A stretch of 64,000 nt of DNA from JACCWP01 sp963801045. Lineage in GTDB: Bacteria > Actinomycetota > Actinomycetes > Propionibacteriales > Nocardioidaceae. The stretch spans positions 930,001-994,000 of the forward strand of contig CAWDDC010000004.1 in the NCBI GenBank assembly GCA_963801045.1. The letters run 5' to 3'. A program made the position numbers and the translations under genes. Below the pieces are notes generated by a model. That model ran no database searches. It saw only the letters and a list, made by a program, of their open reading frames with translations, and was not told the DNA's origin. Below are positions 47,595 to 56,260 of the stretch, in pieces (position 1 is the stretch's first letter; each line of letters begins with the position of its first letter).

Positions 47595-48251
47595 GTGAAC
47601 CCCATCGACATCCCGATCGACAGCCCGATCGACGCAGAGGGCTCGCCCCGCGCAGCCCAGAACGACAACGGGCACGGGCTCGACGACCACATCTACCAGC
47701 GTCTGCTCAAGGAGCGGATCGTGTTCCTCGGGTCCGAGGTGCGCGACCAGAACGCCAACGCGATCTGCGCCCAGATGCTGCTGCTCAACGCCGAGGACCC
47801 GTCGGCCGACATCTTCCTCTACATCAACTCGCCCGGCGGCTCGGTCGACTCCGGCATGGCGATCTACGACACCATGCAGTTCATCTCCAACGACGTCGCG
47901 ACCGTGGCGATGGGGCTCGCCGCCTCGATGGGGCAGTTCCTGCTGTGCGCCGGCGCGTCCGGCAAGCGCTACGCACTGCCGCACTCGCGGATCATGATGC
48001 ACCAGCCCTCCGGCGGCCTCGGCGGCACCGCGAGCGACATCAAGATCCAGGCGGAGCAGTCGCTGCACATCAAGCGACAGATGTTCCAGCTGATCAGCAC
48101 GCACACCAGCCAGACCGTGGAGCAGATCGAGACCGACGCCGACCGCGACCGCTGGTTCACCGCCGAGCAGGCCCTGGAGTACGGCTTCATCGACCACGTG
48201 GTGGCCAGCGCGGGCGAGGTCTCGCGCCAGGGCCGGCCCGCCCAGAAGTGA
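47595..48251 (+). CDS. clpP1: ATP-dependent Clp protease proteolytic subunit 1
   Basis: 218 residues. ClpP fold with LYINSPGGSVDSGMAIYDTM, nucleophile Ser in MGLAASMGQFLLCAGA, catalytic His in SRIMMHQPSGG and Asp in the ADRDRWFTAEQALEYGFIDHV region. The N-terminal ~30 residues are longer than in E. coli and may be a propeptide. GTG 47595 lies directly after a -10 box, suggesting a leaderless transcript. It forms the mixed ClpP1P2 peptidase with the next gene and degrades substrates delivered by ClpX and ClpC. Confidence 0.97.
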   Translation: MNPIDIPIDSPIDAEGSPRAAQNDNGHGLDDHIYQRLLKERIVFLGSEVRDQNANAICAQMLLLNAEDPSADIFLYINSPGGSVDSGMAIYDTMQFISNDVATVAMGLAASMGQFLLCAGASGKRYALPHSRIMMHQPSGGLGGTASDIKIQAEQSLHIKRQMFQLISTHTSQTVEQIETDADRDRWFTAEQALEYGFIDHVVASAGEVSRQGRPAQK

Positions 48252-48262
48252 GAGGCGCCGAC

Positions 48263-48862
48263 ATGAACTACTACATCCCGCAGTGGGAGGAGCGCACCTC
48301 CTACGGCTTCCGGCGCATCGACCCCTACGCCAAGCTGTTCGAGGACCGCATCATCTTCCTCGGCACGCCGATCTCCGACGACGTGGCCAACGCCGTGATG
48401 GCGCAGCTGCTGTGCCTGTCGTCGATGGACACCGACCGCGACATCAGCATCTACATCAACTCCCCGGGCGGCTCGTTCACCGCCCTGACGGCGATCTACG
48501 ACACCATCCGTTACATCAAGCCCGATGTGCAGACGGTGTGCCTGGGCCAGGCCGCGTCCGCCGCGGCGGTGCTGCTGGCGGCCGGGTCGCCCGGCAAGCG
48601 GCTGGCGCTGCCCAACAGCCGGATCCTCATCCACCAGCCCTACACCGAGGGCTCTTACGGCCAGGCCTCCGACATCGAGATCCAGGCCAACGAGATCCTG
48701 CGGATGCGGACGCTGCTCGAGCAGATGATCGCCGACGCCACCGGCAAGGACATCGACGAGGTCAGCCGTGACATCGAGCGGGACAAGATCCTCACCGCGG
48801 AGCAGGCCGTGGCCTACGGCCTGATCGACAACGTGCTGGAGACGGCCCCGGCCCTGACCTGA
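48263..48862 (+). CDS. clpP2: ATP-dependent Clp protease proteolytic subunit 2
   Basis: 199 residues, 11 bases after clpP1, with GAGAGG as ribosome site. YINSPGGSFTALTAIYDTIRY, nucleophile Ser in LGQAASAAAVLLAAG, His in SRILIHQPYTEG and DKILTAEQAVAYGLIDNVL mark a full ClpP. Co-transcribed with clpP1, it forms the second ring of the heteromeric protease, to which ClpX docks. Confidence 0.97.
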   Translation: MNYYIPQWEERTSYGFRRIDPYAKLFEDRIIFLGTPISDDVANAVMAQLLCLSSMDTDRDISIYINSPGGSFTALTAIYDTIRYIKPDVQTVCLGQAASAAAVLLAAGSPGKRLALPNSRILIHQPYTEGSYGQASDIEIQANEILRMRTLLEQMIADATGKDIDEVSRDIERDKILTAEQAVAYGLIDNVLETAPALT

Positions 48863-48872
48863 CAAGGGTTGA

Positions 48873-48908
48873 CGTGGCGCGTGTTCGCCGCTGGCGTACG
48901 GCGCCACG
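48873..48908 (+). terminator. Hairpin between clpP2 and clpX
   Basis: CGTGGCGC (48873-48880) pairs with GCGCCACG (48901-48908) across a 20-base loop, starting 11 bases after the clpP2 stop. It could weaken readthrough into clpX or stabilise the clpP mRNA. clpX follows 79 bases later and may have its own promoter. Confidence 0.5.
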
Positions 48909-48987
48909 CCGTGCTTCCCACCGCGCCCGGGGGTGGGACGGGGTACGGTCATGACCTGGCACGGCCCGACGAGGAAGGAGCCCGTGC

Positions 48988-50277
<1,290 letters not shown>

Positions 50278-50300
50278 CCGCTGTTCCCCGCCGCGGCGGT

Positions 50301-50873
50301 GTGACCCGGGCCGAGCGGGCCCGGTCGCTGCCGGGCGACGACCTGCTCGGCCCGCAGCGCTGCATCGTGATGGACCGCGCCGCCACCCTGCCCGCACCAC
50401 CCGAGGCCGTCTGGCCGTGGCTCGTGCAGCTCGGCAAGGGCCGGGCCGGCTGGTACTGCCCGGCCGCCGTCGAGCGGCTGCTGCCGCGCCGCGGCCGGGG
50501 GCTGCGCCACCTCGATCCGCGGCTCGGCACGGTCGCGGTCGGTGACCGGGTCCCCGACTGGGGCCCGGGCGCCCCCGAGTTCCGCGCCGAGCTCGTCGAC
50601 CCGCCGCACGCCCTGGTGTGGCTGACGCTGCGCGACCGCTCCCACGGCTGGCGCTGGCCGGCGCACGACGACCCCGGACGCGACGACGTGCTCGCGCTGA
50701 CCTGGGCGCTCGTGCTCGGTCCGGTCGGCGACAGCGCCACCCGGCTGCAGCTGCGGGTGCGGATCCGGCGCCGCGGACGGCTGGCGCCGCTGGTCCAGGT
50801 CGGCGGCGGGCTGGTCGACGCGGTCACCGTGTGGTTGCTGGTCGCGGGCCTGCGCGAGCGGCTCACCGGCTGA
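50301..50873 (+). CDS. SRPBCC-family protein
   Basis: 190 residues, GTG start 23 bases after clpX. An IVMDRAATLPAPPEAVWPWLVQLGKGRAGWYCPAAVERLL-type start, GTVAVGDRVPDWGPGAPEFRAELVDPPHALVWL and ALTWALVLGPVGDSATRLQLRVRIRR give the START/SRPBCC (polyketide cyclase-like) helix-grip fold with a hydrophobic cavity. Ligand and activity are unknown. It may be read through from clpX, but a functional link to Clp is not implied. Confidence 0.8.
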   Translation: MTRAERARSLPGDDLLGPQRCIVMDRAATLPAPPEAVWPWLVQLGKGRAGWYCPAAVERLLPRRGRGLRHLDPRLGTVAVGDRVPDWGPGAPEFRAELVDPPHALVWLTLRDRSHGWRWPAHDDPGRDDVLALTWALVLGPVGDSATRLQLRVRIRRRGRLAPLVQVGGGLVDAVTVWLLVAGLRERLTG

Positions 50874-50955
50874 CCGGATGTCCGTTTGGTCTTGACCCGG
50901 GAGGTTCGTCACTCCACGGTGGTCCCGGCGGGGGTCGCCGACGAGAGGGCACCGG

Positions 50956-52923
50956 ATGAGGTCTGGGGTCGTGGCCACCGCTCTGACCGGAGCGCTGGCG
51001 CTGGTGGGGCTCCCGCTGCTGGCGGTCCCCGTGTCGTCCGCGCCCCCGGCCGCGGCCGGCAGGGCGGCGACGCCGGCCGCCCACGTCTGGCTGACGACGC
51101 CGGACCGCACCCACCTGATGAGCGACGAGGGGACGGTCGACTTCGCCCCCGGTGGCTCCGATGCCGTGACGATCACCGTCGACCCGTCGCGGGCGTACCA
51201 GCAGATGGTCGGCTTCGGCGCCTCGATCACCGACTCCGCCGCCCGGGTGCTCTACCGCCTCGACCCGGCCACCCGGCGGGCCACCATGCGCGACCTGTTC
51301 AGCCCGGAGACCGGCAACGGGCTGTCGGTGCTGCGCCAGCCGATCGGTGCGTCCGACTTCGTCGCCGGGCCGCACTACACCTACGACGACGTCCGACCCG
51401 GCCGCCACGACTGGGATCTGTCGCAGTTCAGCATCGACCACGACCGGCAGCGGATCCTGCCGCTGCTGCGCCGGGCGCTCGCGCTCAACCCCGACCTCAC
51501 CGTGGTCGCGAGCCCGTGGAGCCCGCCGGCGTGGCTGAAGACCAACGACTCCCTGGTCGGTGGCCGGCTGATCGACGACCCACGGGTGTACGCGACGTAC
51601 GCCCGCTATCTCGTGCGGTTCGTGCGCGCGTACCAGCGGGCGGGGGTGCCGGTCGACGCGATCACGCTGCAGAACGAGCCGCAGAACCGCTTCCCCGACG
51701 GCTACCCCGGCATGGCCATGCCGGTGGCCGACCAGGTACGGCTGGCCGCGCAGGTCGGCCCGGCGCTCGAGCGGGCCGGGCTGGACACCGAGATCCTGGC
51801 CTACGACCACAACTGGACCGTCCACCCGGCCGACATCGAGAACACCCCGCCGGGCGAGGACCCCGAGCTGGAGTACCCCAGCGAGGTGCTGGACAGCCGG
51901 GCCTCCCGCTGGGTCGACGGGGTGGCCTACCACTGCTACAGCGGGGACCCGGCGCGGCAGAGCCGGCTGCACCGGAACTTCCGCGACGTCCCGGTCTGGT
52001 TCACCGAGTGCTCGGGCTCGCACGGGCCCGACGACCCGCCGGCGCAGGTGTTCAACGACACCTTGCGCTGGCACGCCCGCAACCTGTCGCTCGGCGTGAC
52101 CCGCAACTGGGGCGCCACCGTCGTCAACTGGAACCTCGCCCTCGACCCCGACGGCGGACCGCACCACGGCGGGTGCGGCACGTGCACGGGGGTCGTGACG
52201 GTCGACGACGACGGCACCGTCACCCGCAACGCGGAGTACTACACGCTCGGCCACCTGTCCCGCTTCGTCCGGCCGGGCGCCGAGCGGATCGCCAGCACGT
52301 CGTTCGGCACCACCGGCTGGAACGGCGAGGTGATGGATGCCGCCTTCCGCAACCCCGACGGCTCCCTCGCCCTGGTGGTCCACAACGAGAACGACGAGCC
52401 ACGCGAGATCGCCGTCGCCCAGGGTGACTGGTCGTTCGACTACACGCTGCCGGGCGGCTCGCTCGCGACGTTCACCTGGCCCGGCTCCGCGGCGGCGCAG
52501 ATGGACGACGGGCGCCGGCTGGTCGGCCTGGGTGGGGCCACGGTGAGCGCCCGCCCGGCGGTCCCCGCCGACCCGTGCTGCACCGCCGACGTCGCACGCA
52601 AAGCCATCGACGCCGAGGCGAGCACCCGTTGGACGACCGGCCGCCCCCAGCAGGCCGGCGACCGGTTGCAGCTCGACCTGGGCCGGCGGCTCACCCTCGA
52701 CCGCCTGGTGCTCGACACCGGGGTGGCGACCGGCGATCATCCCGGTCGGTGGCGGCTGCTGGTGCGCCACGCCGGGCAGTGGCACCCGGTGGGGAGCGGG
52801 GCCGGCGACGGCCAGCGCACCGTCGTGCCCGCCCCCGCCCTGCCGGTGCGCCACCTGCGCATCGTGCTGACCGAACCGGGGCCCGCCTGGTGGTCGGTCG
52901 CGGACCTGCGGGTCTACCGCTGA
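50956..52923 (+). CDS. Secreted GH30 glycosidase with C-terminal F5/8 type C domain
   Basis: 655 residues; GAGAGGG precedes the ATG. A Sec signal peptide covers ~1-40. The GH30 (beta/alpha)8 domain has the family start MVGFGASITDSAA, acid/base Glu241 in TLQNEPQNRF and nucleophile Glu351 in WFTECSGSHG; the accessory beta-sandwich of this family follows to about 515. Residues ~530-655 form a discoidin/CBM32-like domain (AIDAEASTRWTTG, LQLDLGRRLTLDRLVLDTG) that binds glycans. The sequence is closest to glucosylceramidase-like members, but the substrate (glucosylceramide, beta-1,6-glucan or other) is not certain. Confidence 0.92.
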   Translation: MRSGVVATALTGALALVGLPLLAVPVSSAPPAAAGRAATPAAHVWLTTPDRTHLMSDEGTVDFAPGGSDAVTITVDPSRAYQQMVGFGASITDSAARVLYRLDPATRRATMRDLFSPETGNGLSVLRQPIGASDFVAGPHYTYDDVRPGRHDWDLSQFSIDHDRQRILPLLRRALALNPDLTVVASPWSPPAWLKTNDSLVGGRLIDDPRVYATYARYLVRFVRAYQRAGVPVDAITLQNEPQNRFPDGYPGMAMPVADQVRLAAQVGPALERAGLDTEILAYDHNWTVHPADIENTPPGEDPELEYPSEVLDSRASRWVDGVAYHCYSGDPARQSRLHRNFRDVPVWFTECSGSHGPDDPPAQVFNDTLRWHARNLSLGVTRNWGATVVNWNLALDPDGGPHHGGCGTCTGVVTVDDDGTVTRNAEYYTLGHLSRFVRPGAERIASTSFGTTGWNGEVMDAAFRNPDGSLALVVHNENDEPREIAVAQGDWSFDYTLPGGSLATFTWPGSAAAQMDDGRRLVGLGGATVSARPAVPADPCCTADVARKAIDAEASTRWTTGRPQQAGDRLQLDLGRRLTLDRLVLDTGVATGDHPGRWRLLVRHAGQWHPVGSGAGDGQRTVVPAPALPVRHLRIVLTEPGPAWWSVADLRVYR

Positions 52924-52938
52924 CGGCGAGGGTGCGTC

Positions 52939-52993
52939 GGTTTCGCAAGTGCCCTTGCGAAACCCGCGCAACCCCCCAGCAATAACCGGGGGG
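52939..52993. terminator. Two stem-loops between convergent genes
   Basis: GGTTTCGCAAG and CTTGCGAAACC (52939-52949, 52954-52964) form a perfect 11-bp stem with a TGCC loop, a strong terminator. A second hairpin, CCCCCC/GGGGGG (52972-52977, 52988-52993), follows for the opposite direction. They separate the GH30 gene and the leftward hydrolase. Confidence 0.8.
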
Positions 52994-53001
52994 AGGTGCG
53001 G

Positions 53002-53967
53002 TCAACGCGGGGGGAGTGACCCGACGATCCCGGGGAAGAGGCCGACGATCGCCCGGTGAGGAGGCCGCAGGACCGCCGCCCCCGGATCCGGACTCGGCGT
53101 CTCCGCGATCAGTTGGCGGAGCCGCGCCGGTCCGGCGACGAAGAAGTCCGCGAGCGCGGGGGCGAGCGCGGTCGGCGTCACCATGTGGGTCTGGCCGTCC
53201 AGCGTGCCGAGCTGCGCGTCGGGCAGCGCGGCGGCCGTGGCGCGCACCGCCTCGAGCATCCACGTGGGGCTCCTGGCACCGCCGAGCACGAGCGCCGGGA
53301 CCCGCACCGACGCCCACCGCCGCGGGCTCAGCGGCGGCTCGTCGTCGGTGTCGCACAGCGCGGCCGCGTCGTTCGGGAGGGTGGATGCGACGGCGACGAG
53401 CTTCGGCCACGCCGGCAGGAACCGCATCAGGGTGACGCTGAAGCCGGGCACGCCGACGTGCCGCAGGAACAGCCGGACCGCTTCTGCCCCGTGGTCGGCG
53501 GCCAGCGCCTGCTGCATCTCCCGGACGTAGTGCTTGCGCGCCCGCCGGCACTCGTCGCCCACGGCGAACGGCGACTCGTACAGCGCGATCCGCGCCATCG
53601 GCACCCCGGCCGCCGCGGCGTGCATGACCAGCGCCGCTCCCGACGAGCTGCCGTAGACGCAGGCGGGTCCGCCGGCCACGTGCAGCACGGCGGCGATGTC
53701 CTCGACCTCGCGGTCGACCGGGCTGTGCGGTGGGCGGACCGCAGTGTCGCCGCTGTAGCCACGACCCCGGCGGTCGAAGCTGTAGACGGTGAACCGGTCG
53801 GCGAGCCGGACGGCCAGCGGCCGGCTCGGCCCCGTCTCGCGGCAGCAGAGCGCGCCGTCGACGAGCAGCAGCGGCGGGCCGTCGCCGCAGCACTCGAACG
53901 CGATGGTGGTGCCGTCAGCAGATCGCACCCGTCCGGTCCTGGCTGCGGGCGCAGGCGTACCCCTCAT
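53002..53967 (-). CDS. Alpha/beta hydrolase
   Basis: 321 residues from ATG 53967 (AGGAC directly upstream); an in-frame ATG at 54000 would add 11 Gly/Pro-rich residues without a ribosome site. The fold is clear: DGTTIAFECCGDGPPLLLVDGAL, FTVYSFDRRGRGYSGD, nucleophile in CVYGSSSGAALVMHAA (GSSSG), VRVPALVLGGARSP and the His in LDGQTHMV. The ~40 residues after the core end in PPHRAIVGLFPGIVG. Substrate unknown. It follows fgd in the same direction 50 bases downstream and may be co-transcribed with it. Confidence 0.86.
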   Translation of the reverse strand: MRGTPAPAARTGRVRSADGTTIAFECCGDGPPLLLVDGALCCRETGPSRPLAVRLADRFTVYSFDRRGRGYSGDTAVRPPHSPVDREVEDIAAVLHVAGGPACVYGSSSGAALVMHAAAAGVPMARIALYESPFAVGDECRRARKHYVREMQQALAADHGAEAVRLFLRHVGVPGFSVTLMRFLPAWPKLVAVASTLPNDAAALCDTDDEPPLSPRRWASVRVPALVLGGARSPTWMLEAVRATAAALPDAQLGTLDGQTHMVTPTALAPALADFFVAGPARLRQLIAETPSPDPGAAVLRPPHRAIVGLFPGIVGSLPPR

Positions 53968-54017
53968 GTCCTGCGGACCGCCCGGCGGCCCGGAACTCAT
54001 CGGTCTGGCCGGCAGGC

Positions 54018-55022
54018 TCAGCCCAGCGCGCGCAGCCCGGGCAGCACCTGCTCCGCGAACAGGTCGAGGAACCGGGCCTGGTCGTGGCCGGGGGAGTGGA
54101 ACACCAGGTGGGTGAAACCCGCGTCGACGTACGGGCGCACCTGGTCGATCACCTCGTCGGGCGCGGAGGCGACGATCCACCGGGAGGCGACCTGCTCGAT
54201 CGGCAGCTCCTCGCCCGCCCGCTGCATCTCGGTGGGGTCGTGCAGCCCCGCCTTCTGCTCCGGGGTCAGGGCGAGCGCGGCCCAGAACCGGGTGTCCTCC
54301 AGCGCGCGGGCTCGGTCGACGTCGTAGGACAGCTTGATCTCGATCGTCCGGTCGATGCCGGCGGGGTCCTTGCCCGCAGCCTCGCGGCCCTCGGCCACCG
54401 CGGGCAGCAGCTTGTCGGTGTAGAGGTCCATGCCCTTGCCGCTGGTGCAGATGAAGCCGTCGCCGGCCCGGCCGGCGTACTTCGCGACGACCGGTCCACC
54501 GGCGGCCACGTAGACCTGCACCGGCTGGTCCGGCCGGTCGTAGACCGTCGCCTCGACGGTGCGGTAGTAGTCGCCCTCGAAGGTCACCCGCTCGTCGCTC
54601 CACAGCTCGCGCACCAGCTGCACGGCCTCCCGCAGCCGGGCGAAGCGCTCCTTGAACGCTGGCCACTCCACCCCCGTCACCGCCACCTCGTTGAGTGCCT
54701 CGCCGGTGCCCACGCCGAGCACCACCCGTCCGGGGTAGAGGCAGCCCATCGTGGCGAAGGCCTGCGCGATCACCGCGGGGTGGTGGCGGAACGTCGGCGT
54801 GAGCACGCTGGTGCCGATCCGTACCCGGGACGTGCGCTCACCCACGGCCGTCATCCAGGCCAGCGAGAACGGCGCGTGCCCGCCCTCGTGCCGCCACGGC
54901 TGGAAGTGGTCGCTCACCCAGACGCTGTCGAGACCGCGCTGCTCGGCGAGGACGGCGAACTCCACCAGGTCGCGGGGGCCGAACTGCTCTGCCGATGCCT
55001 TGTAGCCGATGCTCAGCGTCAC
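54018..55022 (-). CDS. fgd: F420-dependent glucose-6-phosphate dehydrogenase
   Basis: 334 residues, GTG start with TAGGAT seven bases upstream (leaderless). The sequence follows mycobacterial Fgd1 closely: IGYKASAEQFGPRDLVEFAV, VSDHFQPWRHEGGHAPFSLAW, TSVLTPTFRHHPAVIAQAFA, CLYPGRVVLGVGTGEALNEVA, YVAAGGPVVAKYAGRAGDGF, PIEQVASRWIVAS and HLVFHSPGHDQARF. It oxidises glucose 6-phosphate to 6-phosphogluconolactone and reduces F420, feeding F420H2 to other enzymes. The organism must therefore make F420. No F420 biosynthesis gene is in this window. Confidence 0.95.
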   Translation of the reverse strand: MTLSIGYKASAEQFGPRDLVEFAVLAEQRGLDSVWVSDHFQPWRHEGGHAPFSLAWMTAVGERTSRVRIGTSVLTPTFRHHPAVIAQAFATMGCLYPGRVVLGVGTGEALNEVAVTGVEWPAFKERFARLREAVQLVRELWSDERVTFEGDYYRTVEATVYDRPDQPVQVYVAAGGPVVAKYAGRAGDGFICTSGKGMDLYTDKLLPAVAEGREAAGKDPAGIDRTIEIKLSYDVDRARALEDTRFWAALALTPEQKAGLHDPTEMQRAGEELPIEQVASRWIVASAPDEVIDQVRPYVDAGFTHLVFHSPGHDQARFLDLFAEQVLPGLRALG

Positions 55023-55063
55023 CCGGTCGATCCTAGGTGTGCGGCGCACGAGACGATCCGGGC

Positions 55064-56251
55064 ATGGCTGCACCCGACGACGGCACGGACTACGACCTGG
55101 TGCTGCTGGGCGCGACCGGCTTCACCGGCGGACTGACCGCCGAGCACCTGGCCCGGCACGCGCCCGCCGGACTGCGCTGGGCGGTCGCCGGCCGTGACCC
55201 CGCACGACTGGGCGCGGTACGCGACCGGCTGGCCGCCTTGGGCGGCGCCGGCGCCTCGGTCGCCACCGTGACCGCCGACGTCGACGACCCCGTCTCGCTA
55301 CGCGCGGTGACCGAGCGCACCAGGGTGCTCGCGACCACGGTCGGTCCGTACGTCGCGCACGGCGAGCCCGCGGTCGCGGCCTGCGCGGACACCGGCACCG
55401 ACTACGTCGACCTCACCGGCGAGTCCGAGTTCGTCGACCGGATGTGGCTCGCGCACCACGAGCGGGCGGTGGCCACCGGCGCGAGGATCGTGCACGCCTG
55501 CGGCTTCGACTCGGTGCCGCACGACCTCGGTGCCTGGTTCACCGTGCAGCACCTCCCCGAGGACGTCCCGATCACGCTGTCCGGCTACGTCCGGGCCGGC
55601 GCCCGCATCTCCGGCGGCACGTACCACTCGGCCGTGCGCGCGTTCTCCCGGGTGCGGCAGACCAAGGCCGCGGCCGCCGAGCGGCGCGGCCGGGAGCCCC
55701 GGCCCGCGGGCCGGCGGGTCCGTGCCCTGCCCGCCGGGCCGCACCGTGGACCAGGCGGTCGCGGGTGGGCGCTGCCGCTGCCGACGATCGACGCGAAGGT
55801 CGTGCGTCGGTCGGCGCGGGCGCTGGACCGGTACGGGCCCGACTTCGGCTACGGGCACTACGCCTGGCTGCACCGGTTGCCGATGGCCGTCGGCACCGCC
55901 GTCACGATGGGCGGCATGGTGGCGCTGGCCCAGCTGCCGCCCGGCCGGGACCTGCTGCTGCGTGCCCGCGCACAGGGTGAGGGTCCGACCCCCGAGCAGC
56001 GCGCCAGCTCGTGGTTCTCGGTGCGGTTCGTCGGGGTCGCCGACGGCCGCAGCGTCGTCACCGAGGTACGCGGCGGCGACCCGGGCTACACCGAGACCGC
56101 CACCATGCTGGCGGAGTCGGCGTTGTGCCTCGTGCACGACGACCTGCCCGACACCGCCGGCCAGGTCACGACCGTGCAGGCGATGGGCGACGCCCTGCTG
56201 GGCCGGCTGCAGACCGCCGGCCTCTCGTTCCGGGTGCTCTCCGAGGCGTGA
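55064..56251 (+). CDS. Saccharopine dehydrogenase-like / trans-acting enoyl reductase family protein
   Basis: 395 residues from ATG 55064. N-terminal Rossmann fold YDLVLLGATGFTGGLTAEHLARH, AVAGRDPARL; then YVDLTGESEFVDRMWLAHH, IVHACGFDSVPHDLGAWFTVQ and SGGTYHSAVRAF, the pattern of mycobacterial trans-acting enoyl reductases that reduce polyketide intermediates of PDIM or phenolic glycolipids. No polyketide synthase is nearby, so the substrate is open. It is divergent from fgd with only 41 bases between starts. Confidence 0.88.
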   Translation: MAAPDDGTDYDLVLLGATGFTGGLTAEHLARHAPAGLRWAVAGRDPARLGAVRDRLAALGGAGASVATVTADVDDPVSLRAVTERTRVLATTVGPYVAHGEPAVAACADTGTDYVDLTGESEFVDRMWLAHHERAVATGARIVHACGFDSVPHDLGAWFTVQHLPEDVPITLSGYVRAGARISGGTYHSAVRAFSRVRQTKAAAAERRGREPRPAGRRVRALPAGPHRGPGGRGWALPLPTIDAKVVRRSARALDRYGPDFGYGHYAWLHRLPMAVGTAVTMGGMVALAQLPPGRDLLLRARAQGEGPTPEQRASSWFSVRFVGVADGRSVVTEVRGGDPGYTETATMLAESALCLVHDDLPDTAGQVTTVQAMGDALLGRLQTAGLSFRVLSEA

Positions 56252-56260
56252 CGCCGCGGG

